Shown here piece by piece: positions 18,501-19,830 of a DNA stretch of 19,830 nt; positions within the stretch are counted from its first letter, which is position 1; every line of letters begins with the position of its first letter. Origin of the DNA: Stephanodiscus triporus (Eukaryota; Bacillariophyta; Thalassiosirophyceae; Thalassiosirales; Thalassiosiraceae); contig JALLAZ010000747.1 in assembly GCA_036939755.1 (NCBI GenBank), positions 1-19,830 of the forward strand, in the 5' to 3' direction. The notes under the pieces are model-generated. The model worked only from the letters and a program-made list of their open reading frames with translations, was not told the origin of the DNA and made no database searches. The position numbers and the translations under genes are program-made.

Positions 18501-19413
18501 TCTATACCTGTCATAGTTTTTTCTCAAACAAACGTCTGCCCTTCAATTGATGTTTACAGTTATCGAGTGTTGATGCGTCACTTCCACCAGGTTGGGTGGC
18601 CCTGCAGGACCCATCCAGTGGGCAAATATATTACGCCAATCAAAGCACAGGGGAGTCGTCTTGGGATCCTCCCCAAATGACTCCTGCACCTGTGCTACCT
18701 CCAGCGGCCAACTCCTATTCCGCTCAACCATCTGCTCAACCTGCGAATGCCATTCAGGAAACGCCATCACTCAGCGCAACCAACAGTAGCAGTACTTCGC
18801 AGAAAGTCGCGAGTAAATATGGCGATGGATTCGTCACATCAGCTTCCAACCCCCAACTTGCTGAACAATACGGAAATGTTGGAACTAGGTGAGCACTGAA
18901 TTTCAAGCGGTATGAATTTTCCCGTCTGCACTTCTCTGTCTCACCACTTGCTTCTTTGCGTGGTATCCTACCTACAGCAATCCATATACAAACGCCAACC
19001 GGCCAGGAACTGCCGCTGCCGCAGTTGGCATGACTCCGAAGAAAGCCCCCGTATCGGGAACATGGGCTCCCGACTCAATGCCTGCCTTGACCGAGGAAAA
19101 CAAAGAGTTACAGGATGGGCTAATGTCCATTGTCGATCGATTAACAGCTTCTGCCGTGGGGTCTATGGAGAAGAAGCAGGTTGCCGAATCACAAAAGGCC
19201 GTCGCTGTGTTTATCAAAACTGTTGCTCGAGGAGGAGTGGATGCAGACATTGTGATCAAGGTCAGAAATATGATTTATAACTTACAAAGCCGTGATTATG
19301 CCTCAGCGTCATCCATAGTAACAGGTTTGGTAAGCAATGAATGGAAGGATCACAAAGATTGGTTGAAGGGATTCAAGTTTCTGGTACAGATGGTGACGAA
19401 GAAGCAACTTTGA
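15561..19413 (+). CDS. SEC31: SEC31, COPII outer-coat subunit with a WW domain; exons 15561-15653, 16053-18473, 18560-18888, 18978-19413
   Basis: The four exons join in frame (introns 1 and 2 phase 0, intron 3 phase 2; donors GTGAGT, GTACGA, GTGAGC; acceptors CACAG, TACAG, TACAG) and give 1092 aa. SEC31 pairs with SEC13 to form the outer cage of COPII vesicles leaving the ER. The N-terminus MTKIAELKDRG...AWSP and GFEDNGGELELYDLN across the first splice are SEC31 hallmarks. WD40 repeats with WDL/WRP ends fill about residues 1-370 (for example VVVWDLRQK, LKLWDLRAS, LLWDLHSL). The helical ancestral-coat (ACE1) domain covers roughly 430-740. A Gln-rich linker ends exon 2. Exon 3 opens with a WW domain (residues 846-876, W850 and W873, final PP). 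The C-terminus (about 974-1092) is the SEC31/SRA1-like helical domain. The start is the first ATG, and the family N-terminus begins exactly there. The promoter is interrupted by the retrotransposon 113 bp upstream. Confidence 0.93.
15654..16052 (+). other. Intron 1 of SEC31 (399 bp)
   Basis: GTGAGT to GTGCACAG; the frame is kept and the protein motif is continuous across the junction. The stretch from 15879 happens to be open in the exon 2 frame, but its translation does not look like SEC31. I see no other feature here. A first intron close to the ATG could hold enhancer elements. Confidence 0.8.
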
Positions 19414-19666
19414 GATAGAGGGGTGCAGGACACTTCCACAGGAACCTTTTTCCTGGGTTTGCCATTATCATAGATATAATTTCCAACGCACAAGGGTGAT
19501 TGATTTTTTTGGCCGCTCTTGCTAGTAACGTCGTCTCGTTAATTGCATCTGGTGAATCAATCTTTGCTGCATTCCACTGGAATGGCGGCACAAATGGGTC
19601 ACCTAGTTTAAGATTGGCCTTGGAATCATCCTTTCGATGTACTATTACACAATGGTATTTTTGGCA
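19373..19666 (-). CDS. Possible 3'-terminal exon of an unidentified minus-strand gene
   Basis: A 98-codon open frame (97 residues plus stop) follows a possible acceptor (AATAG, AG at 19668-19667) and ends at 19373-19375, overlapping the last 41 bases of SEC31 antisense. Its product contains protein-like stretches such as NLKLGDPFVPPFQWNAAK and INETTLLARAAKKI. It has no ATG, no recognised family and no polypyrimidine tract before the acceptor. It may be a real exon of a convergent neighbour, a gene remnant, or chance. Confidence 0.2.
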   Translation of the reverse strand, partial: CQKYHCVIVHRKDDSKANLKLGDPFVPPFQWNAAKIDSPDAINETTLLARAAKKINHPCALEIISMIMANPGKRFLWKCPAPLYLKVASSSPSVPET

Positions 19667-19830
19667 CTATTTTTACATGTGAAGTTAAGTAGATAAGTCT
19701 AAATAGATGTCTGTTTTTAGCTATACCCAAAGGATACATAAAATATCCAAAATAGACTCCCCTATTGTTAATAGGTCCTATGTACAATGGAGATACCCAA
19801 TGCTGGCGTGAGATTTTGAAACCCCACCGG
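19414..19830. other. SEC31 3' flank
   Basis: This is the SEC31 3' UTR and downstream DNA. It is AT-rich from about 19640 to the window end, with a small perfect hairpin (CCTATT-GTT-AATAGG) near 19761-19775. Apart from the weak minus-strand frame listed separately, nothing is recognised. A 67-codon minus-strand frame (19829-19626) is open to the window edge but does not look like protein. Confidence 0.5.

Noticed and set aside
19626..19829. 67-codon minus-strand frame open to the window edge
   Set aside because: The composition follows AT-rich DNA, with no motif and no start. Chance openness cannot be excluded.
1..19830. tRNA, rRNA and CRISPR arrays
   Set aside because: None was seen on either strand. 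The only tRNA-related sequence is the 10-nt primer-binding site.

Overview
The window reads as nuclear DNA of a diatom or a closely related stramenopile. Three intron-bearing eukaryotic protein genes with GT-AG introns flank one nearly intact Ty1/Copia LTR retrotransposon. The element's Pol resembles the Copia elements known from diatoms (CoDi type). A stand-alone Zn2Cys6 transcription factor in a genome that otherwise does not look fungal fits the same origin. The taxon is inferred from gene content; no rRNA or other marker gene is present.

Layout from left to right. (1) 231-3844, plus strand: a three-exon Zn2Cys6 (Gal4-like) transcription factor of 946 aa. (2) 3845-4177: a convergent intergenic spacer with a GC-rich, hairpin-rich core. 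(3) 4178-7069, minus strand: a three-exon, plant-type C2-domain phospholipase D of 906 aa with both HKD motifs. (4) 7223-15443, minus strand: an 8221-bp Copia element with very short LTRs (85 and 68 bp), a perfect 5-bp target duplication (CTAGG), a polypurine tract, a primer-binding site matching a half-tRNA of initiator Met, a 1024-aa gag and a pol. (5) 15561-19413, plus strand: a four-exon SEC31 (COPII outer coat) gene of 1092 aa with an unexpected WW domain. (6) 19414-19830: downstream DNA with a weak hint of a minus-strand terminal exon.

The most interesting signal is the gag-pol junction. Gag and pol lie in the same frame and are separated only by a single UGA in the leaky context UGA-CUAG. 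Nine nucleotides further on there is a perfect 10-bp stem, extendable to 12 bp. Pol has no ATG near its beginning, so it is probably made by programmed stop-codon readthrough. Other unusual traits of the element are a PDZ-like module between integrase and reverse transcriptase, an integrase lacking the usual HHCC zinc-binding residues, and a QVDD instead of YVDD reverse transcriptase box.

The retrotransposon sits inside what was a divergent promoter of about 265 bp shared by the phospholipase D gene and SEC31. It leaves 153 bp on the PLD side and about 112 bp on the SEC31 side. The target duplication is perfect, the gag and pol frames are intact, and the shared LTR bases are identical except for one 17-bp indel. 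The insertion is therefore probably recent. All splice sites were assigned by eye from frame continuity and family knowledge. No similarity search was run.
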